Part shown: positions 6,357 through 8,631 of the stretch, piece after piece
Layout of the letters: each line of letters starts with the position of its first letter
Position numbering within the stretch: the stretch's first letter is position 1
Assembly (NCBI GenBank): GCA_021815525.1
Contig: JAKAGN010000097.1
Coordinates: forward strand, 1-8,631
Source of the DNA: Deltaproteobacteria bacterium
GTDB taxonomy: Bacteria > Desulfobacterota > Desulfobacteria > Desulfobacterales > Desulfatibacillaceae
DNA: 8,631 bases
Reading direction: 5' to 3'
Program-made: the position numbers and the translations under genes
The notes under the pieces: model-generated
Seen by the model: only the letters and a program-made list of their open reading frames with translations
What the model was told of the DNA's origin: nothing
Database searches by the model: none

Positions 6357-6376
6357 TCCAAACAGAAATCCCTTTC

Positions 6377-7657
6377 ATGGGCGACGAAAAACTCTACCGC
6401 AAGACCGTGAACGCCTGGTGTCTCTACGACTGGGCCGTGTCGGCCTTCACCACCACGGTGATGGCGGCGCTTTTTCCGCCCTTCTTCCGCCTCGCGGCCA
6501 TAGCCGCCGGCAAGGGCGAGGCCCAGGCCACGGCCCTGTGGGGCTACACGGCGGCGGTGTCGCTTCTCGTCATGGCTCTCCTGTCGCCGGTACTGGGGGC
6601 CATGAGCGACCGGGCCGGCAACCGCAAGCGCATGTGCGCCCTCTTCACCGGGATCGGGGTCCTGGCCACGGCGGCTTTCGTGGCGATCGGCCGGGACGGC
6701 TGGGCGCTGGCGGCGGGCCTCTTTCTCCTCGCCAACGCGGGATTCGCCGGGGCCAACGCCTTCTACGAGTCCCTCCTGCCCGCGGTGGCGCGGCCCGATG
6801 ACCTGGACCGGGTCTCGGCCCGGGGCTACGCCATAGGCTACGTTGGAGGCGGAATCCTTCTCGTCTTGAACCTCCTCTGGGTGCTCCACCCGGCCTGGTT
6901 CGGTATGCCCGGCAAGGCCTTCGCGGTAAAGGCATCCTTCGTTTCCGTGGCGGTTTGGTGGGCGATCTTTTCCATCCCCTTCTTCCGCCGCGTGCCGGAG
7001 CCCCCGGCCGAGGGCCCCTCCCTGGGGCTTTTCGCCCTCACCCGCGAGGGCTTCGGACGTCTTTCAGCCACCTTCCGCGAGATCCGCCGCTTCCGCCAGG
7101 TCTTCCTCTTTCTCATGGCCTTCTGGCTCTACAACGACGGCATCGGCACCATCATCAAGATGGCCACGGCCTACGGCGCGGAGATCGGCATCGGCATCCC
7201 CGACATGATGGCGGCCCTTGTAATCACGCAGTTCGTGGGAATTCCCTGCTCCTTCGCCTTCGGGGCGCTGGCCTCCCGCTTCGGGGCCAAGCCGCTTGTT
7301 TTGTTGGGAATAGGCGTCTACGCCCTGATCTGCGTGTTCGGATACTTCATGAAGACCCCGCTTCATTTCTACATCCTGGCCGTGGCGGTGGGCACGGTGC
7401 AGGGCGGGACCCAGGCCCTGTCGCGCTCGCTTTTCGCCTCCATGGTGCCCAAGGAAAAGGCCTCGGAGTTCTTCGGATTCTTCTCCACCTCCGACAAGAT
7501 GGCGGGGATATTCGGGCCGCTCCTTTTCAGCCTCGTTTCCAACTTCTCGGGCGCAAGCCGCCTGTCCATCGTGAGCCTCATCGTGATGTTCATCGCCGGG
7601 GCGCTTCTGCTCCTCAAGGTGGACGCGGCCGAAGGGGCCCGCGCGGCGAAGCTGTGA
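6377..7657 (+). CDS. MFS transporter, UMF1 (Atg22-like) family
   Basis: A 426-residue membrane protein with about 12 hydrophobic segments. It begins with the UMF1 hallmark NAWCLYDWAVSAF (12-24), followed by the MFS motif A loop GAMSDRAGNRKR (74-85). The second half carries the other typical stretches: YNDGIGTIIKMA (252-263), GGTQALSRS (343-351) and FFGFFSTSDKMAGIFGPLLF (365-384). The UMF1 family is named for similarity to yeast Atg22, a vacuolar amino-acid effluxer; substrates of bacterial members are largely unknown, so none is assigned here. The long central loop (about 202-238) is usual for MFS. The start has no clear Shine-Dalgarno (a pyrimidine-rich CCCTTTC lies directly upstream), but homology begins within ten residues of this ATG and no better start exists. 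It is divergent from the P-type ATPase; whether they share function is not shown by sequence. Confidence 0.9.
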   Translation: MGDEKLYRKTVNAWCLYDWAVSAFTTTVMAALFPPFFRLAAIAAGKGEAQATALWGYTAAVSLLVMALLSPVLGAMSDRAGNRKRMCALFTGIGVLATAAFVAIGRDGWALAAGLFLLANAGFAGANAFYESLLPAVARPDDLDRVSARGYAIGYVGGGILLVLNLLWVLHPAWFGMPGKAFAVKASFVSVAVWWAIFSIPFFRRVPEPPAEGPSLGLFALTREGFGRLSATFREIRRFRQVFLFLMAFWLYNDGIGTIIKMATAYGAEIGIGIPDMMAALVITQFVGIPCSFAFGALASRFGAKPLVLLGIGVYALICVFGYFMKTPLHFYILAVAVGTVQGGTQALSRSLFASMVPKEKASEFFGFFSTSDKMAGIFGPLLFSLVSNFSGASRLSIVSLIVMFIAGALLLLKVDAAEGARAAKL

Positions 7658-7707
7658 AAGGCATCCTGAGGGGTAACGGGGAGGCTTGGCGCCTGCGGAA
7701 AAAAGCC

Positions 7708-7736
7708 TTGAAGTTTGGGCTTGGGCGGGGTAAAAA
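7708..7736 (+). promoter_or_regulatory. Candidate sigma-70 promoter for the HIT-LapA gene pair
   Basis: TTGAAG (7708-7713, four of six) and TAAAAA (7731-7736, four of six) are separated by 17 nt, within an otherwise GC-rich 126-nt gap after the MFS gene. The AT-rich TAAAAATTTT block stands out from its surroundings. Transcription would begin near 7743, leaving about 41 nt before the HIT start at 7784. Confidence 0.5.
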
Positions 7737-7783
7737 TTTTGTCCGTTGGTCCTTCAAACGTGTTCATCGGTCAGGATTCCGTC

Positions 7784-8278
7784 ATGCAAACCGTCTGGGC
7801 GCCTTGGCGCATAGAGTACATCGTGGGGGAGAAGCCGCCCGGCTGCGTGTTCTGCCTCGCCCAAACCACGCAGCGGGAGCTTACCCTGTTCACGGGCCCG
7901 CACACCATGGTGGTGATGAACAAGTTTCCCTACATCAACGGGCATCTGCTGGTGGCGCCGGTGCGGCACGTTTCGGGCCTGTCGGATCTTCGCATGGAGG
8001 AGATGGCCCTCCTCACCAAGACGGTGGAGGCCTCGATAGGGATATTGAGGGAGACCATGCGGCCGGACGGCTTCAACGTGGGCCTGAACCTGGGGAAGGT
8101 GGCGGGCGCCGGGGTGGAGGAGCACCTGCACTTCCACGTGGTGCCCCGCTGGTACGGGGACGTGAACGCGCTTTCCGTGTTCGCGGACCTCCGGGTGATC
8201 CCCGAGCACATCCAGGCCACCTGCGACAAGCTGAAACCCAGGTTCGCGGCCCTCGATCCCGCGTCGTGGACGGTCTGA
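7784..8278 (+). CDS. HIT-family nucleotide hydrolase/transferase (Ap4A phosphorylase-like branch)
   Basis: A 164-residue histidine triad protein. The triad is HLHFHVVP (114-121), with His114, His116 and His118; the middle part of this motif supplies the nucleophile that attacks nucleotide alpha-phosphates. It opens with the branch-typical MQTVWAPWRIEYI (1-13) and CVFC (21-24), a probable zinc-binding pair, followed by NGHLLVAPVRHV (52-63) and GFNVGLNLGKVAGAGVEEH (96-114). Proteins of this branch are cytoplasmic and act on dinucleoside polyphosphates or nucleoside phosphoramidate/adenylate compounds; the substrate cannot be read from sequence. The frame is open upstream to 7715, but the chosen start has AGGA 7 nt upstream, matches the family N-terminus, and lies downstream of the candidate promoter. 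It is followed after 22 nt by the LapA-domain gene, probably in one transcript. Confidence 0.93.
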   Translation: MQTVWAPWRIEYIVGEKPPGCVFCLAQTTQRELTLFTGPHTMVVMNKFPYINGHLLVAPVRHVSGLSDLRMEEMALLTKTVEASIGILRETMRPDGFNVGLNLGKVAGAGVEEHLHFHVVPRWYGDVNALSVFADLRVIPEHIQATCDKLKPRFAALDPASWTV

Positions 8279-8300
8279 CCGCAAGCGAGAAAGGACATCC

Positions 8301-8631
8301 ATGAGCACCAAACTCAAGCTGCAGATGGCCGGAAGCCTCGTGGTACTAATCCTGGCGGCCCTGGTGGTGCGCCAGAACTGGGAGCTTCTGGCCCAGGGCT
8401 TTCCCCTGAAGTTCTTCAGGTGGGAAACGGGGCTCGTCCCCAACGCCGCGTACCTGTTCTCCTTTTTCCTCCTGGGCGCGCTTTCCACCTTCGTCCTGGC
8501 GCTCCGGGACAAGTTCCGCTCCCGCCGCGTCATCCAGTCGCTCCAGGAGGAGTTGGCGAGCCTTAAGGGACAGGGCGGGCAGGACGCCACAGCAAGCGTG
8601 GAGGAGGCGGCCGCGCGGCCGGCCGGGGACG
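8301..8631 (+). CDS. LapA-domain (DUF1049-like) inner-membrane protein, C-terminus cut off
   Basis: The first 110 codons are present and the frame is open at the window edge. The start has AAGGA 6 nt upstream, 22 nt after the HIT gene. Two hydrophobic helices are visible, about residues 10-23 and 48-67, joined by a short periplasmic loop (QNWELLAQGFPLKFFRWET, 25-43). A basic RDKFRSRR stretch (69-76) and a charged helix follow (IQSLQEELASLK, 78-89), then an Ala/Glu-rich tail. This is the layout of LapA/YciS-like proteins: two membrane segments plus a cytoplasmic coiled coil. In E. coli LapA works with LapB in controlling LPS synthesis; a TPR/LapB-like gene could follow outside the window, but that is not seen. 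Assignment is by topology and loop pattern, so it is moderate. Confidence 0.72.
   Translation, partial: MSTKLKLQMAGSLVVLILAALVVRQNWELLAQGFPLKFFRWETGLVPNAAYLFSFFLLGALSTFVLALRDKFRSRRVIQSLQEELASLKGQGGQDATASVEEAAARPAGD

Noticed and set aside
4218..6410. A 730-codon open frame on the plus strand opposite the P-type ATPase
   Set aside because: It has no recognisable motif, is rich in His, Gly, Ala and Arg, and is the antisense shadow expected of a GC-rich gene whose minus-strand product has every P-type ATPase motif.
7682..7708. Possible intrinsic terminator after the MFS gene (AGGCTT / AAGCCT stem)
   Set aside because: The stem is 6 bp with a 15-nt loop and is not followed by a T-run; it also touches the -35 box of the HIT promoter.
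6955..8304. A 449-codon plus-strand frame overlapping both the MFS and HIT genes
   Set aside because: It is out of frame with two well-supported families and has a composition rich in Arg, Gly and His typical of shadow frames.
1..8631. tRNA, rRNA, CRISPR, transposase or phage genes
   Set aside because: None seen on reading both strands; no spaced direct repeats or integrase-like products are present.

Overview
The window carries eight protein-coding genes from a GC-rich Gram-negative bacterium. Most of what can be read points to a deltaproteobacterial (Desulfobacterota-like) chromosome: the Mla order is permease, ATPase, MCE protein, MlaC, then a probable MlaA; MlaD is compact; and a HIT protein sits directly before a LapA-domain protein. 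That placement is inference from gene order and protein style, since no marker gene is present. No RNA gene, insertion sequence or CRISPR array was seen.

Minus strand, 3575 down to 1 (read right to left): an operon for outer-membrane phospholipid transport, mlaE-mlaF-mlaD-mlaC followed by a truncated gene that is probably mlaA. It starts from a near-consensus sigma-70 promoter at 3547-3575. MlaE (permease) and MlaF (ATPase) form the inner-membrane ABC core, MlaD is the membrane-anchored MCE ring protein, MlaC is the periplasmic lipid shuttle, and MlaA would be the outer-membrane partner. mlaE/mlaF are 5 nt apart and mlaC/mlaA overlap by ATGA. mlaF/mlaD and mlaD/mlaC are separated by about 70 nt, each gap holding a GC-rich hairpin.

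The most notable item is MlaF. Its first ~240 residues are a complete ABC ATPase, but it continues for about 160 more residues that read as a GGDEF domain. The catalytic signature is degenerate (GMDRI at the GGDEF position), while the RxxD inhibitory-site motif (RPSD) is kept at exactly the canonical five-residue spacing. This looks like a cyclic-di-GMP receptor domain built into the Mla ATPase. No MlaB (STAS) gene or STAS fusion is visible in the window.

Minus strand, 6260-3690: a large P-type ATPase with all catalytic motifs but unusual ion-site residues. It is divergent from the plus-strand block across a 116-nt intergenic region that holds candidate promoters and a hairpin.

Plus strand, 6377-8631: a UMF1-family (Atg22-like) MFS transporter, then a HIT-family nucleotide hydrolase/transferase with its own candidate promoter, then the start of a LapA-domain (DUF1049) inner-membrane protein 22 nt further on. 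The window cuts off both end genes.
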